DNA from: Verrucomicrobiota bacterium
GTDB lineage: Bacteria > Pseudomonadota > Gammaproteobacteria > Coxiellales > Coxiellaceae
Direction of reading: 5' to 3'
Assembly: GCA_013287435.1 (NCBI GenBank)
Contig: JABDDU010000005.1
Coordinates: 1-64,000 of the forward strand
Length of the DNA: 64,000 nucleotides
Positions within the stretch are counted from its first letter, which is position 1. Every line of letters begins with the position of its first letter. The notes beneath the pieces were generated by a model that was given only the letters and a program-made list of their open reading frames with translations, searched no databases and was not told the DNA's origin. The translations under genes and the position numbers were made by a program. Positions 45,473 to 53,453 of the stretch are shown here, one piece after another.

Positions 45473-46425
45473 ACAACCAACGCCGAACCCCACGCAAACC
45501 CCGCGCCAAACGCTTCCAATAATAATTTATCACCACGTTTGATTTTATTGCTTTTTATTGCAAAATCGAGCGCTAATGGAATGGATGCAGCAGACGTATT
45601 GCCATGATCTTCAATCGTGACAATCACTTTTTCCATCGACAGATCTAATTTTTTCGCCATCGCTTGAATAATACGCATATTCGCTTGATGGGGAATCAAC
45701 CAATCAATATCATGTTTGTCCAAATTCGCTTTTGCGAGGGTTTGATCGACAATATCACCGAGCTTATTCACCGCCACTTTAAAAACGGCATTGCCTTGCA
45801 TTTGAATATAATTTTTTTCTTTGCCTGACCACAATGCACTTTCTGCAAATAATAATTCACTGTATTGTCCATCCGCATGAATATGCGTTGCTAATACACC
45901 TGGTGTTTCGCTGGCTTGTAATACAACGGCACCTGCGCCATCACCGAATAAAATACACGATGAGCGATCCGTCCAATCGGTTACTGCTGATAATGTATCC
46001 GCACCAATGATTAATACATTTTTTGCAGTGCCTGCGCGGATATATTGATCAGCAATATTGATGACATAAATAAACCCAGAGCATCCAGCATTAACATCGA
46101 ACGCGGGGCATTCATTCGTGATGCCTAATTTTTTTTGAATATGACACGCAACACTGGGAAATAAGCGATCCGGTGATGCGGTGGCGACTAATATTAAATC
46201 AATATCATTGGGATTTATTTTTGCGGATTGAATGGCAGCACGCGCTGCGGCTTCTGCCATTGATGCTGTTGTGTCACCACTGTCAGCAACAATATGACGA
46301 CGTCGAATACCGACGCGTTGCACAATCCATTCGTCAGTTGTGTCGACCATTTTTTCGAGATCGGCGTTGGTTAATATTTTGCTGGGAAGATAACTTCCGG
46401 TACCGAGGATTTTGGAATATGTCAT
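45466..46425 (-). CDS. fabH: Beta-ketoacyl-ACP synthase III
   Basis: 319 residues, E. coli length 317. Active Cys in [16 protein letters not shown], His in [17 protein letters not shown] (which also docks ACP), Asn in [16 protein letters not shown]. Primes fatty-acid synthesis from acetyl-CoA and malonyl-ACP. Part of plsX-fabH-fabD-fabG-acpP-fabF. A second, different KAS III enzyme is encoded at 58894-60006. Confidence 0.97.
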   Translation of the reverse strand: MTYSKILGTGSYLPSKILTNADLEKMVDTTDEWIVQRVGIRRRHIVADSGDTTASMAEAAARAAIQSAKINPNDIDLILVATASPDRLFPSVACHIQKKLGITNECPAFDVNAGCSGFIYVINIADQYIRAGTAKNVLIIGADTLSAVTDWTDRSSCILFGDGAGAVVLQASETPGVLATHIHADGQYSELLFAESALWSGKEKNYIQMQGNAVFKVAVNKLGDIVDQTLAKANLDKHDIDWLIPHQANMRIIQAMAKKLDLSMEKVIVTIEDHGNTSAASIPLALDFAIKSNKIKRGDKLLLEAFGAGFAWGSALVVY

Positions 46426-46444
46426 AAGTTATGTCGCTTGTTTT

Positions 46445-46469
46445 AGTGATCAGTGATCAGTGATCAGTG
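46445..46469. repeat. GTGATCAGTGATCAGTGATC repeat at the plsX 3' end
   Basis: Three near-perfect GATCAGT units overlap the last codons of plsX: Ser-Thr-Asp-His and the TGA stop are read from the repeat. Related to the ACTGATCACT family near recJ, rne and the glutamine synthetase gene. Confidence 0.8.
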
Positions 46470-47479
46470 CTCCCTAATATATTACCCACTCTTTCCCGAA
46501 TTAATGTCGGAACATTTTTTTCAATTTCCAATAATGCCTGCTCAATCGCGCACGCAAATGCAAATTCATCTGCGCCACCGTGACTTTTAATCACCGTGCC
46601 ATTTAATCCTAAAAATGTAGCACCATTTTTTTTGCGCGGATCAATGCGATTTTTTATGCGATTTAATACGGGAATGGCAGGCACGATAGATAGTTTCGTT
46701 AACCAATTTTTTTTAATTTCTTGTTTTGCAAACTCTGCTATTAATTTGAATGTGCCTTCGCATGCTTTTAATACGGTATTTCCAACAAATCCATCGCACA
46801 CCACGATATCCGCTTTGCTCTGAAAAATTTCATCGCCTTCAATAAAACCAGTATAATTAATTGCATTGCATTGTGATAATAAAAGCGCTGCGTTTTTTAC
46901 CTGTTCATTGCCTTTGATATCTTCAGAGCCAATATTTAAAAGTGCTACTGAAGGATTTTCTAAATTATCCACTGCTTTTGCAGCCACTGAACCCATCACG
47001 GCAAATTGCAATAAATGTTCTGGGGTTGAATCGACATTCGCCCCTAAATCTAAAACGCGAACAGCGCGCCCCGTTACCGTGGGAAAACACGCCATAATCG
47101 CTGGTCGATCAATGGAGGGTAATGTTTTTAAAACAAAACGCGCGGTTGCCATTAATGCACCGGTATTTCCAGCAGAAACGCAGGCGTTTGCGCGACCTTC
47201 TTTGACAAGATTAATCGCAACACGCATGGAAGAATCTTTTTTAGAACGCAGCGCGATGGCAGGCGATTCATCCATAGCGACAGTTTCGGAAGCGGATTGC
47301 ATTTCAAAACGGTTTTTTAAATTAACATCAGCTTTTGATAAAAAAGGTTCGAGTTGATCGGGCAATCCAACAAAAATTAATTTTATTTCAGAATGCGCAC
47401 GTAAAACTTGAAGACCCGCAGGAACCGTTACACTGGGTCCAAAATCACCACCCTGAGCATCAATTGAAATTATTTTCAT
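46457..47479 (-). CDS. plsX: Phosphate acyltransferase PlsX
   Basis: 340 residues from the ATG at 47479 (GAGG 7 bases upstream; a TTG four codons earlier is in frame). [59 protein letters not shown] and ICDGFVGN-like [17 protein letters not shown] are family blocks. Makes acyl-phosphate from acyl-ACP for phospholipid synthesis. Between rpmF and fabH as usual. Confidence 0.97.
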   Translation of the reverse strand: MKIISIDAQGGDFGPSVTVPAGLQVLRAHSEIKLIFVGLPDQLEPFLSKADVNLKNRFEMQSASETVAMDESPAIALRSKKDSSMRVAINLVKEGRANACVSAGNTGALMATARFVLKTLPSIDRPAIMACFPTVTGRAVRVLDLGANVDSTPEHLLQFAVMGSVAAKAVDNLENPSVALLNIGSEDIKGNEQVKNAALLLSQCNAINYTGFIEGDEIFQSKADIVVCDGFVGNTVLKACEGTFKLIAEFAKQEIKKNWLTKLSIVPAIPVLNRIKNRIDPRKKNGATFLGLNGTVIKSHGGADEFAFACAIEQALLEIEKNVPTLIRERVGNILGSTDH

Positions 47480-47524
47480 GAAATACCTCAAGATGCGATG
47501 TACTGTAACCCAAGAATTTACGGT

Positions 47525-47716
47525 TTATTTTTCATCTTCAACGACGTTTTTCGCAATCACTTCACGACCACGATAATAACCATCGGGCGATACATGATGG
47601 CGCAAATGTCTTTCGCCAGTTTCTATGTCAGTTGATACACAACGTGCAGTTAAGGCATCGTGCGCGCGGCGCATGCCACGACGAGAACGGGTTACGCGGC
47701 TTTTTTGAACGGCCAT
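47525..47716 (-). CDS. rpmF: 50S ribosomal protein L32
   Basis: 63 residues from the ATG at 47716 ([20 protein letters not shown]), the exact family N-terminus; upstream in-frame MGVFI is excluded. [15 protein letters not shown] is the conserved C-terminal part. The usual zinc Cys residues are lacking, as in other Cys-minus gammaproteobacterial L32. Confidence 0.97.
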   Translation of the reverse strand: MAVQKSRVTRSRRGMRRAHDALTARCVSTDIETGERHLRHHVSPDGYYRGREVIAKNVVEDEK

Positions 47717-47830
47717 GATAAAAACTCCCATAAATCTATGTAAATTGAGGTGGGAAGTATAGCAGTTTATCGGTTGGCTGCAAGGAGTGCGTGTACGAAA
47801 AAAATAAAAGAGGTGTTAGCGAAAATGAAT

Positions 47831-47873
47831 AAAAAAAATGGTGAGAAGTAGAGTTCCTGTCAGGCTTCTCACC
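47831..47873 (-). terminator. Rho-independent terminator between yceD and rpmF
   Basis: On the minus strand GGTGAGAAG and CTTCTCACC make a perfect 9-bp stem with a 16-base loop, followed by an ATTTTTTTT tract (47831-47839). It would stop transcripts from yceD before rpmF, which is unusual because yceD and rpmF are normally co-transcribed. Sequence 47717-47830 should then hold the rpmF promoter; I see no clear consensus. Confidence 0.8.
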
Positions 47874-47966
47874 AAAACTTAATCATCACCTCAATCAGCG
47901 TAGAAATCGGAGTCTACCAAAGCGTTTTTTTTTGCAAGTGTGATTATTAAACATAGACATAAAATC

Positions 47967-48392
47967 TCACGCTGATAACTCACACTTCCCATGCTTCGCC
48001 ACCATCGGCAGCGCCAATAATATTTCATCCTCTATCATTTCATACACAAAGATTAATTCGTCTTGCATAAAAACGGGTTCGTATTTGGCAGGCAGATTTT
48101 TTGCGCGTTCGTCTGAGGTGACAGGGCTTAATAAAAATGAACTGTCTAAATCAAAATGCATTGAATGAGTACAACGTTGACAAATTAAATTCAATGTCGC
48201 TTTGATTTTGCCTTCCATAAAATAAAAACGTTTATTATCCTGACCGAATTGCAAATCGATTTGTGCTTGTTGATCAGCTTGGTCGAAAATATCTTGTATA
48301 CGCGGTAATTCACGCAGTAATAACTGTCCTTGTAATTGTGCGTTTTGTTTGGCTAGCTTAATGGGATCTAATGATCTTGGTAATTGACTCAT
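47967..48392 (-). CDS. yceD: YceD family protein (DUF177, 23S rRNA accumulation protein)
   Basis: 141 residues from the ATG at 48392, which directly follows a TGTGAG repeat; the longer in-frame ORF would read Cys-Glu units through the repeat. The core LICQRCTHSMHFDLD and LLSPVTSDE...EPVFMQDELIFVYEMIEDEI are YceD hallmarks. Linked in bacteria and plants to 23S rRNA accumulation. The last codons, CELSA and TGA, are encoded by another repeat copy (47965-47987). Confidence 0.93.
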   Translation of the reverse strand: MSQLPRSLDPIKLAKQNAQLQGQLLLRELPRIQDIFDQADQQAQIDLQFGQDNKRFYFMEGKIKATLNLICQRCTHSMHFDLDSSFLLSPVTSDERAKNLPAKYEPVFMQDELIFVYEMIEDEILLALPMVAKHGKCELSA

Positions 48393-48422
48393 ACACTCAC
48401 ACTCACACTCACGCTCACACTC
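48393..48422. repeat. TGTGAG repeat filling the rluC-yceD junction
   Basis: On the minus strand the rluC stop TGA is the first unit of TGAGTGTGAGCGTGAGTGTG and onward, which ends in GTATG, the yceD start. The repeat therefore forms all of the intergenic DNA and the rluC stop. Confidence 0.92.
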
Positions 48423-49365
48423 AAAAACAATCAGGCAACGGTGATAAAAAAGAAAATTTTTCACCATTTAAACAAAACACTAATTTCTCCGCATGCAAAA
48501 ATAAACGTTTGGTTTTCAGTTTTTCAGCAAATTTTTTATTGGTGTCGCGATCACCATATTTTTCATCACCGATAATGGGATGACCACAGTGTGCTGTATG
48601 CACACGAATTTGATGGGTGCGCCCGGTGATTAATCGCGCACGCAATAACGTGTAATTATAAAATGATTTGATGGGTTCAAAAATCGTCTCAGAAGGTTTT
48701 CCGTCTTCATCAGCAATAACCATTCGTTCACCCCCCTGCAAATAGTTTTTTGATAATGATAATTTCACGTGTTTTTTTCCGAGCGTCCAAACGCCGGCCA
48801 CTAACAAAGAATAGGTTTTTTCAATCTGATGGGTTTTTTGTAATGCCTGAAATGCCAATAACGTCGCACGATTTTTGGCTAATAATAAACAACCTGATGT
48901 TTCGCGATCGAGTCGATGCGCGAGCGATAAATTTTTAATATCAGGACGAATATGCCGAAACGCCTCAATCAAACCAATCGTGACCTCACTGCCGCCATGT
49001 ACAGCCAGTCCAGCGGGTTTATTGACTACAATAAAATCATTATTTTCAAAAATAATGGATTGCTTTAAACAGTCGGTTAATCGCGCTGATGGGCGAGCAA
49101 CCACGTTTTCAGAGACATGCAACGGCGGCAAACGTACAATATCGCCTAATTGTAATTTATAAACGGCTTGCGCACGCCCTTTATTGACACGCACTTCACC
49201 TTTGCGTAATGCGCGATAAATACGCGAATTTGGAACGCCTTTTAGCTGTGAAATCAAAAAGTTATCAATTCTTTGACCAGCGTGGGATTCATCGATTGTT
49301 ACAAAAGTTGCCAAGTTGCTCTCGTCTGGGTGTGAGTGTGGGTGTGAGTGTGAGCAAAATATCAA
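48421..49365 (-). CDS. rluC: Ribosomal large subunit pseudouridine synthase C
   Basis: S4 domain (residues ~20-80, AGQRIDNFLISQLKGVPNSR) plus a pseudouridine synthase core with the catalytic Asp in LAHRLDRETSGCLLLAK, then GRTHQIRVHTAHCGHPIIGD. Modifies 23S rRNA (955, 2504, 2580 in E. coli). No ATG precedes the domain: the open frame begins with TTG at 49365 and reads HSHPHSHP through a CTCACA repeat; a TTG at 49314 after the repeat is equally possible. Divergent from rne, as in E. coli. maf/yceF, usually next door, is missing. Confidence 0.93.
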   Translation of the reverse strand: MIFCSHSHPHSHPDESNLATFVTIDESHAGQRIDNFLISQLKGVPNSRIYRALRKGEVRVNKGRAQAVYKLQLGDIVRLPPLHVSENVVARPSARLTDCLKQSIIFENNDFIVVNKPAGLAVHGGSEVTIGLIEAFRHIRPDIKNLSLAHRLDRETSGCLLLAKNRATLLAFQALQKTHQIEKTYSLLVAGVWTLGKKHVKLSLSKNYLQGGERMVIADEDGKPSETIFEPIKSFYNYTLLRARLITGRTHQIRVHTAHCGHPIIGDEKYGDRDTNKKFAEKLKTKRLFLHAEKLVFCLNGEKFSFLSPLPDCF

Positions 49366-49432
49366 GGTAATGCAACATAATCGTGCCTCCGACGCTCACA
49401 CTGATCACTCACACTCACACTAATTTATTGCA
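49329..49432. repeat. TGTGAG/CTCACA repeats at the rluC 5' end
   Basis: GTGTGAGTGTGGGTGTGAGT (from about 49329) encodes HSHPHSHP on the minus strand if the upstream TTG is used. About 40 bp on, inverse-sense CGCTCACACTGATCACTCAC and more follow to 49423. The pair can fold as a hairpin in the rne-rluC divergent region. Confidence 0.88.
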
Positions 49433-49702
49433 GACTAACCCCAACCTTGATACCATCACCAAGTTATTCACCCATATTATCTATGATTTTTTAGAATTGA
49501 TTGAATGAATACAGGAACAAGTTGCTCGCCTTGGATAAAACCAAGATAAAACTAAACTGCGTAGCAATTAAGATTAATCGCGCTTACAGACAGCGAATCG
49601 ACAGGTTACAAATTTTAACATGAAACAGTTTCATACATATTTCATAAAAAAACCCAATCGTTATCGCGAGGTCTTGTTGAGCGCCTAAGAAAGGCTTAAA
49701 CA
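49433..49702. promoter_or_regulatory. Divergent rluC-rne intergenic region, probable rne leader
   Basis: A ~270-bp gene-free stretch. It is AT-rich, with a small hairpin ATGAAAC-A-GTTTCAT (about 49620-49634) followed by an A-run, and GCGCCTAAGAAAGGCTTAAAC directly before the rne ATG. In E. coli rne carries a long 5' UTR with hairpins that mediates autoregulation by RNase E; a similar role is inference from position, not from sequence match. Confidence 0.4.
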
Positions 49703-51937
49703 ATGACAAAAAGAATGCTTATTAACGCGACGCACGCCGATGAGTTGCGCGTTGCGATCACAGTAGATTCTGTGCTGGTTGACTTGGATATTGAACATCC
49801 CGGCCAAGAACAAAAAAAATCAAATATTTACAAAGGTCGCATCACCAGCATCGAGCCAAGTCTCGGCGCTGTGTTTGTTGATTACGGCTCTGAACGCCAC
49901 GGCTTTCTGCCGCTCAAAGAAATTTCACCTGAATATTTTATCACGGCTACAAACACTGAATCATTCGCCGATATTGACATTCGAAAAGTCTTAAGAGAAG
50001 GTCAAGAAATTGTCGTTCAAATCGATAAAGAAGAACGCGGCACCAAAGGAGCTGCATTAACCACTTTTATCGCTTTGGCTGGCTGCTATTTGGTTTTAAT
50101 GCCCAATAATCCCGACTCAGGCGGCATTTCTCGCCGTATTGAAGGCGAAGACCGTGATCAATTACGCGAAGTCATCGAACAACTCCCCATTCCCGAAGGC
50201 ATGGGCATTATCATTCGCACAGCCGGTGTCAGTCGCTCCAAAGAAGAATTGGAATGGGACTTAAAAGTATTATTACGCTATTGGGAAGCAATCAAACAAG
50301 CGGCGGTTGCAAAACCAGGTCCTTATTTGATTCATCAAGAAAGTGATGTGATTATTCGCGCGGTGCGTGATCATTTACGTCAAGACATTACCGAAGTTGT
50401 GATTGACGACGCTGATGCTTTTCAACGCGCCAAAGAATATATCCGCCAAGTCAGGCCGGATTTTATCGAACATTTAAAATTATATACCGACACGATGCCC
50501 CTCTTCAGTCGATTTCAAATTGAAAAACAAATTGAAGCGGCTTATCAACGCGAAGTGCGTTTGCCGTCAGGCGGATCGATTGTGATTGATCACTCAGAAG
50601 CGTTGGTAGCGATTGATATTAATTCCGCACGTGCCACACGAGGCGCAAGCATTGAAGAAACCGCCTTACAAACCAATTTAGAAGCGGCCGATGAAATCGC
50701 AAAACAACTGCGTATTCGCGATATTGGCGGATTGGTTGTGATTGATTTTATTGACATGACGCCAGTTCGCAATCAACGAGACGTAGAAAATCGTTTACGT
50801 AATGCATTGCGATTGGATCGCGCACGCATTCAAGTCGGTCGCATTTCCCGTTTTGGATTATTGGAAATGTCACGCCAACGTTTGCGAGCATCATTAAGCG
50901 TCTCAACAGAAATTCCTTGTCCACGCTGTGAAGGTCGAGGCAGCATACGCGGCGTCGAATCGGTTGCCATTTCAATTATCCACTTAATTCAAGAAAATGC
51001 ATCGCGCGGTGGCAATACACAGATTCAAGTGCAATTGCCCATTGATGTCGCTACTTATTTAGTGAATGAAAAACGTGATGTGTTAAAAGAAATTGAAACG
51101 CAATCACCGGTGAAAGTGACCATTATTCCCAATCGACATTTAAAATCGCCACATTATCATCTCAAAACGGGTAGGGACGAACAGAACAAATTAACGCCCA
51201 GTTATCTTATGGTGAAAGTACCGAGGGCAGATGCCGCTCCACAAAAAACAACTGCTCCGAGCGCTGTTATTGAGCCTGCGATTCAACAATATTTAACCGA
51301 CGAATTACAAGTTCCGCTACCGAAAAAACCACAAGGAAATGGTTTAATCAGACGATTATGGGATGTGATGTTTGGTGAAAATGAGGTAAAGAAACCAGTA
51401 TCAAAATTTTCAAAACCCAAAAAATCAACCGGAAGACAACAACCAATTTTGCCCCGTGAAAACCCAGATGAATACCGGGATCGTCGCCCATCAACGCACG
51501 GAGACAATCCGAGAAACAGACAACGACGCCCGCAACGCGGACGTGATGATCGGGGTGGCGATAAAAATCGCAATCGTGATAATCGTGATCGTGATGGACG
51601 CAATCGTGATAATAGAGATAATCGCGATAATAGAGAACGTCAACATCAACCGCATCCAGAAAAATCATCTGAAAAACCAGTAGAAAAAACGGTTGAACAC
51701 GAAACACAGGCTCACGATACATCTGCTTTTGAAGCACAACAATCCCTCTTGCCACCTGCGATTGAAATGCAAGTGGAAAAACCGGTGGCTGCGGTTGAAA
51801 TGCATCATACAACACCAGAACCCGTCGTTGTACCAACAGCGCCTGCTGTTTCTGCTGAAAAGTATCAATCGAATTACAAAGGATTGTCGGCGAATAAACC
51901 GTTGCAACAGGTGACGACGAAGAAGGCGGAGAAATAA
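49703..51937 (+). CDS. rne: Ribonuclease E
   Basis: 744 residues. MTKRMLINATHADELRVAIT is the family start; S1 RNA-binding domain ~35-120 (YKGRITSIEPSLGAVFVDYG); catalytic Asp residues in AIDINSARATRG and VVIDFIDMTPVRNQRD; zinc-link CPRCEGRGSIRG (around 406). The C-terminal scaffold (after ~530) is shorter than in E. coli (1061 aa); it is Arg/Asp/Asn-rich with RDNRD repeats (~630-655), probably an RNA-binding disordered region, and ends in a Pro/Val-rich tail. Main mRNA-decay and rRNA/tRNA-processing endonuclease. Confidence 0.96.
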   Translation: MTKRMLINATHADELRVAITVDSVLVDLDIEHPGQEQKKSNIYKGRITSIEPSLGAVFVDYGSERHGFLPLKEISPEYFITATNTESFADIDIRKVLREGQEIVVQIDKEERGTKGAALTTFIALAGCYLVLMPNNPDSGGISRRIEGEDRDQLREVIEQLPIPEGMGIIIRTAGVSRSKEELEWDLKVLLRYWEAIKQAAVAKPGPYLIHQESDVIIRAVRDHLRQDITEVVIDDADAFQRAKEYIRQVRPDFIEHLKLYTDTMPLFSRFQIEKQIEAAYQREVRLPSGGSIVIDHSEALVAIDINSARATRGASIEETALQTNLEAADEIAKQLRIRDIGGLVVIDFIDMTPVRNQRDVENRLRNALRLDRARIQVGRISRFGLLEMSRQRLRASLSVSTEIPCPRCEGRGSIRGVESVAISIIHLIQENASRGGNTQIQVQLPIDVATYLVNEKRDVLKEIETQSPVKVTIIPNRHLKSPHYHLKTGRDEQNKLTPSYLMVKVPRADAAPQKTTAPSAVIEPAIQQYLTDELQVPLPKKPQGNGLIRRLWDVMFGENEVKKPVSKFSKPKKSTGRQQPILPRENPDEYRDRRPSTHGDNPRNRQRRPQRGRDDRGGDKNRNRDNRDRDGRNRDNRDNRDNRERQHQPHPEKSSEKPVEKTVEHETQAHDTSAFEAQQSLLPPAIEMQVEKPVAAVEMHHTTPEPVVVPTAPAVSAEKYQSNYKGLSANKPLQQVTTKKAEK

Positions 51938-51939
51938 TG

Positions 51940-52002
51940 AGTGATCAGTGTCAGTGATCAGTGTCCGTTCTTTTCTGACACTGACACTGTTCACTGACAC
52001 TT
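51940..52002. repeat. Palindromic repeat (family P3) after rne
   Basis: AGTGTCAGTGATCAGTGTC pairs with GACACTGACACTGTTCACTG across a short CGTTCTTTTCT loop. It begins two bases after the rne stop. Arms and loop match the repeat that forms the recJ 3' end (28047-28098). It may act as an RNA-stabilising or terminating hairpin. Confidence 0.82.
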
Positions 52003-52010
52003 ATAAAATT

Positions 52011-52195
52011 CCTCTTTGTACACGACAATTTTTATATTCAACCGCTCGTTGGATGATATGACCGTGGTATTTCTCGTGGAGACGCCGTGAATACATCCGT
52101 ATAGGCTTGGGAATGTCATCCCTGACATTCACACTCCACTCAAAACACCACAGTCATATCATCACTCGCTATTTCATATTTTTGTCGTACAGAGG
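52011..52195. repeat. 185-bp palindromic element (family P2) overlapping the ygfA 3' end
   Basis: Ends CCTCTTTGTACACGACAATT and CGTACAGAGG are inverted repeats, as are the inner arms GATATGACCGTGGTATTTC and GTCATATC with ACACCAC. The terminal ~45 bp at both ends match the element at 41846-42050, while the loop region differs. Its right end encodes the last residues (LYDKNMK) and the stop of ygfA. Confidence 0.85.
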
Positions 52196-52765
52196 TCGCT
52201 TATATAAGGCTTCTTCGGTAACAATATAATCCATCGCCACATCCCAATTTTCTGGAATAATGTTATCTATTTTTTGAAATTCATACGCAAGGCCTATTAA
52301 AATCGGTCGCTGATCTTGCGGCAATTTTTGGGTCAATGCTAAATAACGATCGTAACAACCAGCGCCACGCCCTAATCGATGACAGTCTTTATCGAATGCC
52401 ACCAATGGAATAAGCATTAAATCAAATTGAGCGAATGGAATGGGTGATTGATTTAAAATAATCGGCTCCATAATATTAAACTTATTTTTTTTAAATGGCG
52501 TATGCAAATCAATTAAATAAAACGCCAATTGATTTTGTTCTAAAAATATCGGCAAATAAAGTGATTTTTTTAAATGACGCGCGTGTTCGATGATCAATGA
52601 TGGATCGATTTCGTTTTCATTAGAAAGATAATAGGCGATGTGTTGGGCGTTTGAGAATTCGGGGAGTGAGATTATTTTTTTGAAGATTGTTTTGGAAGCT
52701 GCTTCAATTTGGTTTGAAGATAATTTTTTTCGGCTATCACGGATTGTTTGTCGAATGTTTGTCAT
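52169..52765 (-). CDS. ygfA: 5-formyltetrahydrofolate cyclo-ligase
   Basis: 198 residues. LGRGAGCYDRYLALTQ is the ATP/folate-binding signature; NVGD-like YYLSNENEIDPS and PLVAFDKDCHRLG are further blocks. Converts 5-formyl-THF to methenyl-THF. Beside zapA as in many gammaproteobacteria, but the 118-bp gap is too short for 6S RNA, which usually lies there. The C-terminal tail comes from the palindromic element. Confidence 0.93.
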   Translation of the reverse strand: MTNIRQTIRDSRKKLSSNQIEAASKTIFKKIISLPEFSNAQHIAYYLSNENEIDPSLIIEHARHLKKSLYLPIFLEQNQLAFYLIDLHTPFKKNKFNIMEPIILNQSPIPFAQFDLMLIPLVAFDKDCHRLGRGAGCYDRYLALTQKLPQDQRPILIGLAYEFQKIDNIIPENWDVAMDYIVTEEALYKRPLYDKNMK

Positions 52766-52830
52766 TTAATTCGCTCGCGGCGCTCGCCCTGCCGGACGAG
52801 CTACTGAAGTGCTCCGCACACACCTCCGCG

Positions 52831-52892
52831 CGCACCCACACCCACACCCACACTCACACTCACTCTCACTCTCACACTCACTCTCACACAGT
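52831..52892. repeat. CACACC/CACACT/CACTCT repeat in the zapA-ygfA gap
   Basis: About 60 bp of CACCCACACCCACACTCACACT-like units, the longest tract of the family in the window. It ends inside zapA, where Val-Thr-Val and TGA (GTG ACT GTG TGA) are read on the minus strand. Confidence 0.9.
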
Positions 52893-53198
52893 CACTTCTT
52901 CCTTTACACCAAGAAATTTCTGAATACGCACCTGCAATGATTTTATTTGATCATGCATCACGTCAATATATGCATTTTTTTGATTTTTCAGTATCATCAA
53001 TTCGTGCGCAATATTTAATGCAGCAACAATCGCCAAACGTTCGGTGTTGTAAGTTTGACTGGATTGATTCGTCTTTCGCATCTGCGAATCAAGATATCTC
53101 GCCGATTCTTGTAATTGCGCTGCTTCTTCTGGCGGACATTTGATTTGATAGGTGCGATCTAAAATCGTAATGGCAATCGTGTGCTCGGAATTTGTCAT
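52884..53198 (-). CDS. zapA: Cell division protein ZapA
   Basis: 104 residues, FtsZ-ring stabiliser. TIAITILDRTYQIKCPPEEA and LQESARYLDSQMRK (conserved ZapA N-terminal globular part), then a coiled coil to residue ~95. It overlaps the preceding ZapB-like gene by four bases. The final codons come from the hexamer repeat. Confidence 0.93.
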   Translation of the reverse strand: MTNSEHTIAITILDRTYQIKCPPEEAAQLQESARYLDSQMRKTNQSSQTYNTERLAIVAALNIAHELMILKNQKNAYIDVMHDQIKSLQVRIQKFLGVKEEVTV

Positions 53199-53398
53199 GA
53201 TAATTCTTCCTTAAAATGTTTGATGATTTGTTTGATCTGCTTGACGGCGCGCTCATTTTTATGTTGTAAACGCGTACGCTCTTTGATATGCATCGCCATT
53301 TTTTGTCGCAGCGTTGCATTTTCAAACTGCAGCGTTTCAACCAAATGCATCAGATGATCAACCTGATATCCTAAATGTTCAAGCTCAATGGGGTTCAT
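53195..53398 (-). CDS. TIGR02449-type small coiled-coil protein (ZapB-like)
   Basis: 67 residues from the ATG at 53398, with AAGGA 7 bases upstream. A continuous coiled coil (LEHLGYQVDHLMHLVETLQF, then ENATLRQKM). A small coiled-coil gene directly before zapA is a conserved gammaproteobacterial pattern, and the ATGA overlap implies coupling. Presumed role in Z-ring assembly. Confidence 0.82.
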   Translation of the reverse strand: MNPIELEHLGYQVDHLMHLVETLQFENATLRQKMAMHIKERTRLQHKNERAVKQIKQIIKHFKEELS

Positions 53399-53453
53399 CA
53401 CATCATCCTTGATTGTCTGAAATCTTTATCAGCATAAAATGTTAGCGCCTAAT

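Noticed and set aside
48393-48467. N-terminal extension of yceD
   Set aside because: Would encode Cys-Glu repeats from the TGTGAG tract and overlap rluC; the ATG at 48392 gives the normal N-terminus.
52766-52883. 6S RNA gene between zapA and ygfA
   Set aside because: 6S RNA commonly lies here, but the gap is only ~118 bp and mostly a CACACT-type repeat; no 180-nt bulged hairpin fits.
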